Part shown: positions 1 through 6,818 of the stretch, piece after piece
Layout of the letters: each line of letters starts with the position of its first letter
Numbering within the stretch: position 1 is the first letter of the stretch
DNA from: Spirochaetales bacterium
GTDB lineage: Bacteria > Spirochaetota > Spirochaetia > ARS1246
NCBI GenBank assembly: GCA_016930115.1
Contig: JAFGHN010000250.1
Coordinates: forward strand, 1-28,771
Direction of reading: 5' to 3'
Length of the DNA: 28,771 bases
Program-made: the position numbers and the translations under genes
The notes under the pieces: generated by a model
What the model saw: the letters and a program-made list of their open reading frames with translations, nothing else
What the model was told of the DNA's origin: nothing
Databases searched by the model: none

Positions 1-12
1 AAATAGTCAACT

Positions 13-86
13 AGGCCAGTAGCTCCAATGGCTAGAGCGCCGGTCTCCAAAACCGGATGTTGTAGGTTCGAATCCTACCTGGCCTG
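13..86 (+). tRNA. trnW: tRNA-Trp (anticodon CCA)
   Basis: A complete cloverleaf can be folded. The acceptor stem pairs 13-19 (AGGCCAG) with 79-85 (CTGGCCT), with discriminator G86. The anticodon stem pairs 40-44 with 52-56 around the loop 45-51, giving anticodon CCA at 47-49, which reads UGG (Trp). The T stem pairs 62-66 with 74-78 around a TTCGAAT loop. The 3' CCA is not encoded, so it must be added after transcription. It lies 23 bases before secE, with no terminator between them, so co-transcription with secE-nusG is likely; tRNA-Trp before secE is a common bacterial arrangement. Confidence 0.97.
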
Positions 87-109
87 TAAGGTTCTGTGGG
101 AGATCACGA

Positions 110-289
110 ATGAAGAAGATTTTTCAGTTTTTTGCTGAGAGCTATGCGGAGCTGAAAAAAGTAGTATGGCCTAGTCGCGAGGAGGTCGCTACTTCAACGA
201 AAGTTGTCATAGTATCGACGGTTATCTTTGCGCTCGTTTTGGGCGTAGTAGATTTTCTGCTTCTGGCCGGTATCGATCTTATTTTCTAG
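110..289 (+). CDS. secE: Preprotein translocase subunit SecE
   Basis: This 59-residue protein is the short, single-helix form of SecE that most bacteria outside the Enterobacteria have. The amphipathic N-terminal part ends in the SecE signature ELKKVVWPSREE (about residues 14-25), followed by one membrane helix at about 31-55. SecE clamps the two halves of the SecY channel in the inner membrane; its partner SecY is also in this window (22768). The ATG at 110 has GGGAG seven bases upstream. It is too short for many ORF callers and lies 13 bases before nusG, the usual secE-nusG pair. Confidence 0.95.
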   Translation: MKKIFQFFAESYAELKKVVWPSREEVATSTKVVIVSTVIFALVLGVVDFLLLAGIDLIF

Positions 290-302
290 CCAAAGGGGAT
301 CT

Positions 303-857
303 ATGGCCAAGGGCTGGTACGTTGTTCATACCTATTCAGGATATGAAAACAAGGTGGAAAAATATATACGGGCGCTGATGGATAGAGATGTGTTCGGCGG
401 TGCGGTGACCGACGTGAAGGTGCCTTCCGAAGAAGTAGTTGAGATGCGGGAAGGAAAGAAGAAAGTCACCAACCGCAAGTTTCTTCCGGGATACATCCTT
501 GTGGAGATGGACCTGCCGGATGACAACTGGAAAGCGATCTGTTCGGAAGTGCGGAAACTGCAAGGGGTAACGGGATTTGTGGGCTCCACAAGAGGGGTCA
601 AACCACAGCCGATATCGGCGGAGGAAGCCCGTTCCATCCTGCAAAAGGCCGGTGAGATCAAAACAGAAAAACATCTGGCGCCGAGACAGATATTTACGCT
701 TGATGAGTCGGTACGGATCATCGATGGGCCTTTTGATACGTTTACCGGCACGATTGAGGAGATAAACCTCGAGAAGGGCAGACTCAGAGTGATGGTCGGC
801 ATATTCGGCCGGTCAACACCCGTGGAAGTCGACTTCAACCAGGTTGAGAAGATATAG
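303..857 (+). CDS. nusG: Transcription termination/antitermination factor NusG
   Basis: At 184 residues it has normal NusG length. The NGN domain occupies about residues 1-115: it opens with GWYVVHTYSGYE and contains FLPGYILVEM, which forms the surface that binds the RNA polymerase clamp. The KOW domain (about 131-184, with VRIIDGPFDTFTGTIEEI) contacts Rho or ribosomal protein S10 in known NusG proteins; S10 is encoded in the same window (13629). NusG raises elongation processivity and couples transcription to translation. The start has AAAGGGGA just upstream. It sits between secE and rplK as in most bacteria. Confidence 0.98.
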   Translation: MAKGWYVVHTYSGYENKVEKYIRALMDRDVFGGAVTDVKVPSEEVVEMREGKKKVTNRKFLPGYILVEMDLPDDNWKAICSEVRKLQGVTGFVGSTRGVKPQPISAEEARSILQKAGEIKTEKHLAPRQIFTLDESVRIIDGPFDTFTGTIEEINLEKGRLRVMVGIFGRSTPVEVDFNQVEKI

Positions 858-859
858 GG

Positions 860-883
860 GGTGTGTTCTCGGAAGAACGCGCC
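860..883 (+). promoter_or_regulatory. 10-bp hairpin after nusG
   Basis: Bases 860-869 pair fully with 874-883 (two G-T pairs) around the tetraloop CGGA, starting two bases after the nusG stop codon. No T-run follows, so it does not look like an intrinsic terminator. It may protect a 3' end, mark an RNA processing site or belong to the rplK leader fold that follows. Confidence 0.55.
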
Positions 884-898
884 TGTTGGCAGTAGCCC

Positions 899-953
899 TG
901 TTGGGAGCCCCGCGACTAAATCCGGGATTAAGTAGCGAGGCGCTTGCACCACA
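899..953 (+). promoter_or_regulatory. Candidate L1-binding leader of rplK-rplA
   Basis: The fold resembles the L1 sites of 23S rRNA and of known L1 autoregulatory mRNAs. An outer stem (899-904 with 949-953, one T bulged) is joined to an inner stem (907-913 GCCCCGC with 935-941 GCGAGGC, one C-A mismatch) by an asymmetric loop. That loop is GA (905-906) on the 5' side and seven bases (942-948) on the 3' side. The inner stem continues with 915-917/931-933 and 919-921/927-929. The Shine-Dalgarno sequence of rplK (AAAGGAG, 953-959) touches the 3' end of the outer stem, so bound L1 could block initiation. The fold was made by hand. Confidence 0.5.
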
Positions 954-965
954 AAGGAGTAAAAT

Positions 966-1397
966 ATGGCAAAGAAAACGGTTGCCGCAGTTATCAAACT
1001 GCAGGTGCCCGCCGGGAGAGCAACACCTGCGCCGCCCGTCGGGCCGGCACTGGGTCCGCATGGAGTCAGTGCTCCACAGTTCGTTCAGCAGTTCAACGAC
1101 CGGACCAAGAATGTCGAGCCGGGACTTACGGTGCCTGTAGTAATCACCGTATTTGAGGACAGAAGTTTCACGTTTATCACCAAAACGCCGCCGGCAGCCG
1201 TTCTCATCAGAAAGGCGTGTAATCTGGAGAAGGGTTCGTCCGAGCCCAACAAGGAAAAGGTTGCTACGATATCCCGCAAGAAGCTTGAGGAAATCGCCAA
1301 GCTGAAGATGGAAGACCTGAACGCCAATGAAATAGATGCGGCGGTTAGAATCATTGCAGGTACCGCCCGCAGCATGGGCGTTGTCGTGGAGAACTAG
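966..1397 (+). CDS. rplK: 50S ribosomal protein L11
   Basis: At 143 residues this is full-length L11. The N-terminal domain has the proline-rich switch PAGRATPAPPVGPALGPHGV (about residues 17-36), where thiostrepton-type antibiotics act. The C-terminal RNA-binding domain ends in AVRIIAGTARSMGVVVEN. L11 binds the GTPase-associated centre of 23S rRNA with the L10-L12 stalk, whose genes follow. The start has AAAGGAG seven bases upstream. It begins the rplK-rplA pair; the preceding leader suggests feedback control by L1. Confidence 0.98.
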   Translation: MAKKTVAAVIKLQVPAGRATPAPPVGPALGPHGVSAPQFVQQFNDRTKNVEPGLTVPVVITVFEDRSFTFITKTPPAAVLIRKACNLEKGSSEPNKEKVATISRKKLEEIAKLKMEDLNANEIDAAVRIIAGTARSMGVVVEN

Positions 1398-1401
1398 CAC
1401 T

Positions 1402-2088
1402 ATGAAACACGGCAAGAGATACAAAGAAGCCCTCGAGAAATACGATAAGCTCAAGAATTACCCCGTGGATATGGGTGTTGAACTGGTAAAGCAGTTGGCC
1501 TTTGCCAAGTTTGATGAAAGCATCGACGTTTCGGTGCATCTCAATCTGAAGAAAAGCCAGACGGTGCGGGACACCCTCGTGCTGCCTCATCAATTCGCGG
1601 AAGGCAAGAAAATCCTGGTTTTCGCGAAGGGTGACAAAGCTGAAGAAGCGCGTAATGCCGGAGCCGATTATGTCGGCGATACCGATCTTGTTGAAAAGAT
1701 ACAGGGTGGCTGGGTGGACTTCGATGTCGCCGTAGCCACACCGGATATGATGAGGGATGTCGGGAGGCTCGGGCCGGTGTTGGGCCGCCGTGGGCTGATG
1801 CCCAACCCAAAGACCAGAACGGTTACCTTTGATATCAAGGAAGCCATAGCCGAGTTGAAAAAGGGGCGGACCGAATTCCGTTCGGACAAGACGAATATCA
1901 TCCATTGCGCCGTCGGCCGCGTGTCCATGGATAAGGAGAAGGTTGCGGAAAATCTTCGAATGTTGATTTCGGAGGTGAATCGCAGACGTCCCGCGGACGC
2001 AAAAGGGAACTTCATCACTTCGGTGGCGATCTCGTCCACGATGGGGCCCGGTGTGCGGCTGGACGTTAAAGAAGTTCTGGTACAGTAA
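1402..2088 (+). CDS. rplA: 50S ribosomal protein L1
   Basis: The 228-residue product has the two-domain L1 fold. It opens with MKHGKRYKEALEKYD and contains the L1 signature region around GRLGPVLGRRGLMPNPKTRTV. L1 forms the mobile stalk beside the E site, helps release deacylated tRNA, and in known systems represses its own operon by binding the leader mRNA. The ATG at 1402 starts four bases after the rplK stop and lines up with the family N terminus; an in-frame start at 1336 would lie inside rplK and was not used. GGAG lies at 1389-1392. Confidence 0.98.
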   Translation: MKHGKRYKEALEKYDKLKNYPVDMGVELVKQLAFAKFDESIDVSVHLNLKKSQTVRDTLVLPHQFAEGKKILVFAKGDKAEEARNAGADYVGDTDLVEKIQGGWVDFDVAVATPDMMRDVGRLGPVLGRRGLMPNPKTRTVTFDIKEAIAELKKGRTEFRSDKTNIIHCAVGRVSMDKEKVAENLRMLISEVNRRRPADAKGNFITSVAISSTMGPGVRLDVKEVLVQ

Positions 2089-2100
2089 GGAAAGAACAAT

Positions 2101-2643
2101 ATGGCTGAATACACAACCAAGCTACAGCAGTACAAGCTCGACGCCGTAGAAGAATTGAAGGACGACTTCAAAGCGGCGAAGGATTGTATACTTGCCGACT
2201 ACAGGGGACTGAACGTCGAGCAAATTACGGCCCTAAGGAACAGGCTCCGGGAAAATGGGGCCATTTTTAAGGTCGTGAAAAACAGATATGTGAAAATCGC
2301 GATGCGTGATCTGGAGATGCCGGAAATCACGGACCAGCTCGTGGGCCCGACGGCAATGACGTTGATGACCGCGGACTCGGGAGCCGCAGCAAAGGTGCTG
2401 GTCGAGTTTTCAAACGATACGGTCCTGACGGTGAAAGGCGGTATCATTGACGGGAAGGTTTTTGACGGCGATCAGATCAAACAGTTCTCCAGATTGCCTT
2501 CCAAGAATGAGCTTCTGTCAATGCTCATGAGCGCGATGAACGGCCCCGTGCGGGGACTCCTGTACGCGCTGCAGGCCGTGCCGCAGAAACTTGTACGGAC
2601 GCTGCAGGCAGTGGCCGAAAAGAAAGAGGCGGAAGTTAAATAA
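2101..2643 (+). CDS. rplJ: 50S ribosomal protein L10
   Basis: This 180-residue protein is L10 (P0), the base of the ribosomal stalk. The N-terminal rRNA-binding domain shows the family pattern ADYRGLNVEQITALRNRLR and FKVVKNR; the C-terminal helix that carries L7/L12 dimers is the last 40 or so residues (ALQAVPQKLVRTLQAVAEKK). Only 12 bases separate it from rplA, so there is no room for a separate L10-type leader such as occurs before rplJ in many bacteria. AAGGAAAG precedes the ATG. Confidence 0.98.
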   Translation: MAEYTTKLQQYKLDAVEELKDDFKAAKDCILADYRGLNVEQITALRNRLRENGAIFKVVKNRYVKIAMRDLEMPEITDQLVGPTAMTLMTADSGAAAKVLVEFSNDTVLTVKGGIIDGKVFDGDQIKQFSRLPSKNELLSMLMSAMNGPVRGLLYALQAVPQKLVRTLQAVAEKKEAEVK

Positions 2644-2651
2644 TGTAGGTA

Positions 2652-2679
2652 ATTGCCGGTTCTCGAGAAGAACCGCAAT
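2652..2679 (+). promoter_or_regulatory. rplJ-rplL intergenic hairpin 1
   Basis: An 11-bp stem with one bulged C (2656) pairs 2652-2663 with 2669-2679 around the loop CGAGA. There is no T-run after it, so it is more likely a processing or stability element than a terminator. L7/L12 is needed at several copies per L10, so a structure here could adjust the ratio. Confidence 0.55.
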
Positions 2680-2691
2680 CGAATATCAAAG

Positions 2692-2733
2692 ACGGCTTTA
2701 GTCTTCTGGCAGAAGTAGACATGCTATTGCCGT
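2692..2733 (+). promoter_or_regulatory. rplJ-rplL intergenic hairpin 2
   Basis: An outer stem (ACGGC 2692-2696 with GCCGT 2729-2733) encloses an inner hairpin at 2701-2720, where GTC-TTCT pairs with AGAA-GAC around GGC. It ends 13 bases before the strong Shine-Dalgarno sequence of rplL. Its role is unknown; with hairpin 1 it fills most of the 116-base gap. Confidence 0.4.
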
Positions 2734-2759
2734 TAAAGGAACAACAAGGAGAAGGTAAT

Positions 2760-3152
2760 ATGGCTACAGTGACAAAAGATGACATACTTGAGGCAATCGC
2801 CGGAATGAGCGTCCTCGAAGTGTCCGAATTGGTAAAGGCGATGGAGGAGAAATTCGGCGTTACCGCCGCGGCTCCTGTGGCTGCGTTTGCGGCGGCCCCC
2901 GGTGCGGGTGCAGCCGGCGGGGAAGCGGCGGAAGAGCAGACCGAGTTTGACGTGATTCTCAAGGGTTTTGAGGACGGCAAGAAGATTCCGGTAATCAAGG
3001 AAGTCCGGGCAATAACGGGCTTGGGCTTAAAGGAAGCAAAAGAACTTGTCGAAGCTGGAGAAAAAACTCTCAAAGAGGGTGTTTCAAAGGAGGAGGCAAA
3101 TTCCTTGAAAGAGAAACTAGAAGCCGCCGGCGCGACGGTAGAATTGAAGTAG
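2760..3152 (+). CDS. rplL: 50S ribosomal protein L7/L12
   Basis: This 130-residue protein has all three parts of L7/L12. An N-terminal dimerisation and L10-binding region covers about 1-35. A flexible hinge rich in Ala, Gly and Pro covers about 36-58. The C-terminal factor-binding domain (about 60-130) has EFDVILKGF and the helix GLGLKEAKELVE that contacts EF-Tu and EF-G. The ATG at 2760 is preceded by AAGGAGAAGG and matches the family start; an upstream in-frame start at 2721 would add 13 atypical residues. It is the last gene before the attenuator-like hairpin ahead of rpoB. Confidence 0.98.
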   Translation: MATVTKDDILEAIAGMSVLEVSELVKAMEEKFGVTAAAPVAAFAAAPGAGAAGGEAAEEQTEFDVILKGFEDGKKIPVIKEVRAITGLGLKEAKELVEAGEKTLKEGVSKEEANSLKEKLEAAGATVELK

Positions 3153-3247
3153 CACCACACGCATATCGCCGCGCTATCGCTTCTTAAGGATATGTAAAAT
3201 AGGTATCAGGCAAATTTCGAATCAGACGTCCAATACACATTCTCGAC

Positions 3248-3283
3248 GCCACCGGGGTAGTATATCCCGGTGGCTTGTCTTGT
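3248..3283 (+). terminator. Attenuator-like hairpin between rplL and rpoB
   Basis: A perfect 9-bp GC-rich stem pairs GCCACCGGG (3248-3256) with CCCGGTGGC (3266-3274) around a nine-base loop, followed by the interrupted T-rich tail TTGTCTTGT. The imperfect tail suggests partial termination. E. coli has a functional attenuator in the same place that lowers rpoBC transcription relative to rplJL; the analogy is inferred from position and form. Confidence 0.7.
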
Positions 3284-3308
3284 AGAAACACTCGCGAGAG
3301 GGGGAAAT

Positions 3309-6300
3309 ATGAAGAACAATGACCACAAGAAACGGCTGTACGTAGGCGCGGATTATGTAGAAGTCATGGAACTGCCGGACTTGGTGGATATCCAGCTTTC
3401 TTCGTACGAAAAGTTCCTTCAGCGCGAAGTGTTGCGGGCGGGGAAGCCTTTGAAAGTCCAGGGTATGGAAGAGGTTTTCCAGACGGTTTTCCCCATCGAG
3501 AGTCCCAACGGTGACATGACACTCGAATACACTCACTACACGCTGGACGAGGACAACATAAAGTTCTCGGAGTACGAGTGCAAGCTCAAAGGCTTGACGT
3601 ACGCTATCCCTGTGAAAGCCCGGGTGAACCTGATCTTTCAGGAGACCGGCGAGATCAGACAGAAAGACATCTATATCGGTGACATCCCTCTCATGACCGA
3701 AAGAGGGACTTTCATCATAAACGGCGCCGAACGGGTCGTGGTCAGTCAAATACACAGATCGCCGGGGGTTATTTTTTCACATGAAAAGGGAGTGTTCTCC
3801 TCACGGATCATTCCCTACAGAGGATCCTGGCTCGAGTTTGAAATCGATCAGAAGAAAGAGCTCATCTACGCAAAGATCGACAGGAAGAAACGTATCCTGG
3901 GAACCTTATTTCTTCGCGCTCTCGGCTACTCAAAAAAGGAAGAGATCATCGATATCTTCTATAAGAGAAAGAAGGTCTCTATTGCCGATACACGTGAAGA
4001 AAAAGAGGAGCTTGTCGGGCAGGTGCTGGCAAGGGCCGTTTTTACCGGGGAAGGGGCCGAGGAAAAGAAACTCTACAGCGCGGGATCAAAGATCCATCCG
4101 CACGATGTTGATGAGCTTCTGCATCTGGGGATTCAAGAAGTCGAGGTCATTGATTTCACCAACCCCGAGTCTCTCCATTCGTCGATCATTCTCAACTGCT
4201 TTGAGCGGGAGGATGTGAAATATACGAAGGACGACCCGGCGCTTGACGAACCCAGCAAGGAGGACGCGCTTTCCGCGGTCTACTCGGTCCTCATGCCCGG
4301 CGAACCCATCACCCTGGAAAGCGCCGAAAAAGACCTGACTTCGATGTTCTACTCTCCAAGACGATACGATCTCGGAAAGGTCGGCCGCTACAAACTGAAC
4401 AAGAAGTTCGATTACGAGCCGGCTCTCGATACGCAGACTCTCACCGCCGACGATATCGTCAATACCATGCTCTATCTCATCAAGGTGTACATCGGCGAAG
4501 CGAACGTGGACGATATAGACCATCTCGGTAACCGCAGGATCCGTTCGGTCGGCGAGTTGCTCTCCAACCAATTGAAGACCGCCTTTACGCGTATGGAGCG
4601 TATTGCCAAGGAACGGATGTCCCTCAAGGAGACGGATACGGTCAAGCCGCAGGACCTGGTTTCTATCAAACCGATAGTGGCGGCAATCAAGGAGTTCTTC
4701 GGTTCGAGCCAACTTTCGCAGTTTATGGACCAGGTCAATCCGCTTTCCGAGCTCACCCACAAGAGACGGCTCAACGCGCTCGGGCCCGGCGGTCTTTCCC
4801 GTGACAGAGCGGGGTTTGAAGTCCGCGATGTCCACTACACGCACTACGGGAGAATGTGTCCTATCGAGACGCCGGAAGGTCCAAATATCGGATTGATCGT
4901 ATCGCTGGCCAACTACACCCGGGTCAATGACTATGGATTCCTTGAGAGCCCCTACAGGACCGTCAAGAACGGAAAGGCGACGAAAACGATTGAGTACCTC
5001 TCGGCGATGGACGAAGAGAAGTACTTTATCGCTCAGGCAAACGCCAACATAGACGAGAAGGGGCAATTCCTGGACGACTTAGTTTCCTGCCGCAAGGGCG
5101 GCGACTACACGACGAAATCGCCGGCTGATATCCAGTTCATGGACGTCTCCCCGAAGCAGGTGATCTCGGTGGCGACATCGCTTATTCCGTTCCTCGAGCA
5201 CGACGACGCCAACAGGGCGTTGATGGGATCGAACATGCAGCGCCAGGCCGTGCCGCTTCTCTTTTCCGAGGCGCCTATCGTCGGTACAGGGATGGAGGGA
5301 AAAACCGCCTATGATTCCGGCGTTCTTGTCAAGGCGAAAAGCGCGGGTGAAGTTGAAACCGTGAACTCGGAAGAAATAGTCGTCATTCCGGATGGCGCAG
5401 CCCGCAAATCCGACCGCGAACTCTACAAACTGACCAAATATCAGCGGACGAATCAGGACACCTGCTTCAATCAACGACCCCTGGTGCGCGAGGGAGATCG
5501 TATTGATCCGGGCCAGGTCATTGCCGACGGACCGGCGACTCAGCATGGTGAGCTCGCCCTTGGCAAGAACGTGCTCGTCGGCTTCATGCCCTGGAACGGC
5601 TATAATTTCGAAGACGCTATCCTTATCTCGGAGCGCTTGGTCAAGGAAGACACCTTTACCTCGATTCACATAAAAGAGTTCAACATCGAAGTACGTGAGA
5701 CGAAACTCGGACCCGAAAAGATAACGAGGGATATACCGAACACAAACGAACACGCCATAGAACAGCTTGACGAAGAAGGCATTATCCGTATCGGCGCAAA
5801 GGTGAAATCCGGGTACATCCTGGTCGGCAAAGTAACACCAAAATCCGAAACTGAGACGACCCCGGAGTTCAAGCTCTTGAACTCGATCTTTGGCGAAAAA
5901 GCCAAAGAAGTGCGCGATACCTCTCTCAGGGTGCCCCACGGTGTCGAAGGTACTGTCATCGACATTCAACGTCTCAAGAGGTCCGAAGGTGATGATCTGG
6001 CCCCCGGTGTCGATGAAGTGGTGAAAGTCCTTATCTCGACCAAGCGGAAACTCAGGGAAGGGGACAAGATGGCCGGACGGCACGGAAATAAGGGAGTTAT
6101 CGCAAGAATTCTTCCCGAAGAGGACATGCCGTATCTCGCTGACGGTACACCTGTGGATCTCTGCCTTAATCCGCTTGGAGTCCCCTCGCGGATGAACCTG
6201 GGGCAAATCCTGGAGACCGAGCTCGGCTGGGCCGGGCTCCAATTGAACGAGCTGTATGCAACACCGGTTTTCCAGAGTGCGTCCGGTGAGACCATAGGGA

Positions 6301-6806
6301 GAAAACTGAAAGAGGCTAATTTGCCGGCAAACTGCAAAACGGTGCTCTACGACGGGCGTACCGGTGAGGCATTTGAAAACGAGGTACTCGTCGGCGTTGT
6401 CTACATGCTCAAGCTGCACCACCTGGTTGACGATAAGATGCACGCGCGGTCGACAGGCCCGTATTCGCTGGTTACTCAGCAACCTCTCGGGGGTAAGGCG
6501 CAGTTTGGCGGCCAGCGGCTTGGTGAGATGGAAGTCTGGGCGTTGGAAGCCTACGGCGCGTCGAACACCCTGCAGGAATTGCTCACCATAAAGTCCGACG
6601 ATATGACCGGAAGGGCGAAGATATACGAGAGTATCGTAAAGGGAGAGCCTTCGTCTTCCGCGGGCATACCGGAGTCCTTCAATGTTCTTGTTCAGGAGCT
6701 GCGAGGTCTGGCGCTGGACATATCCATCTGGGATTCCCGGGGGAAGCGTGTCCCGCTTACCGAGCGCGATGCGGAGTTGATTAACCGCCAGGGAAGCCAG
6801 TTTTAG
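3309..6806 (+). CDS. rpoB: DNA-directed RNA polymerase subunit beta
   Basis: The 1165-residue beta subunit is shorter than E. coli RpoB (1342) because it lacks that lineage's large insertions, as in most bacteria. The rifampicin pocket (residues 465-495) has the usual GSSQLSQFMDQ and THKRR elements. Asn489, at the position of E. coli Ser531, predicts natural rifampicin resistance. The active-site segment GDKMAGRHGNKG is at 918-929. The ATG at 3309 follows GAGAGGGGG and gives a family-like N terminus; an in-frame start at 3270 lies in the attenuator hairpin and lacks a ribosome site. rpoC follows after 12 bases. Confidence 0.98.
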   Translation: MKNNDHKKRLYVGADYVEVMELPDLVDIQLSSYEKFLQREVLRAGKPLKVQGMEEVFQTVFPIESPNGDMTLEYTHYTLDEDNIKFSEYECKLKGLTYAIPVKARVNLIFQETGEIRQKDIYIGDIPLMTERGTFIINGAERVVVSQIHRSPGVIFSHEKGVFSSRIIPYRGSWLEFEIDQKKELIYAKIDRKKRILGTLFLRALGYSKKEEIIDIFYKRKKVSIADTREEKEELVGQVLARAVFTGEGAEEKKLYSAGSKIHPHDVDELLHLGIQEVEVIDFTNPESLHSSIILNCFEREDVKYTKDDPALDEPSKEDALSAVYSVLMPGEPITLESAEKDLTSMFYSPRRYDLGKVGRYKLNKKFDYEPALDTQTLTADDIVNTMLYLIKVYIGEANVDDIDHLGNRRIRSVGELLSNQLKTAFTRMERIAKERMSLKETDTVKPQDLVSIKPIVAAIKEFFGSSQLSQFMDQVNPLSELTHKRRLNALGPGGLSRDRAGFEVRDVHYTHYGRMCPIETPEGPNIGLIVSLANYTRVNDYGFLESPYRTVKNGKATKTIEYLSAMDEEKYFIAQANANIDEKGQFLDDLVSCRKGGDYTTKSPADIQFMDVSPKQVISVATSLIPFLEHDDANRALMGSNMQRQAVPLLFSEAPIVGTGMEGKTAYDSGVLVKAKSAGEVETVNSEEIVVIPDGAARKSDRELYKLTKYQRTNQDTCFNQRPLVREGDRIDPGQVIADGPATQHGELALGKNVLVGFMPWNGYNFEDAILISERLVKEDTFTSIHIKEFNIEVRETKLGPEKITRDIPNTNEHAIEQLDEEGIIRIGAKVKSGYILVGKVTPKSETETTPEFKLLNSIFGEKAKEVRDTSLRVPHGVEGTVIDIQRLKRSEGDDLAPGVDEVVKVLISTKRKLREGDKMAGRHGNKGVIARILPEEDMPYLADGTPVDLCLNPLGVPSRMNLGQILETELGWAGLQLNELYATPVFQSASGETIGRKLKEANLPANCKTVLYDGRTGEAFENEVLVGVVYMLKLHHLVDDKMHARSTGPYSLVTQQPLGGKAQFGGQRLGEMEVWALEAYGASNTLQELLTIKSDDMTGRAKIYESIVKGEPSSSAGIPESFNVLVQELRGLALDISIWDSRGKRVPLTERDAELINRQGSQF

Positions 6807-6818
6807 GGGGGGAGAAGC

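Noticed and set aside
3270..3308. Earlier in-frame start for rpoB
   Set aside because: It lies in the attenuator-like stem, has no ribosome site and adds 13 residues unlike the RpoB family.
5079..6482. 467-codon open frame on the - strand inside rpoB
   Set aside because: It is wholly antisense to a strongly conserved part of rpoB, has no recognisable domain or ribosome site, and such frames are expected opposite genes with this codon bias.
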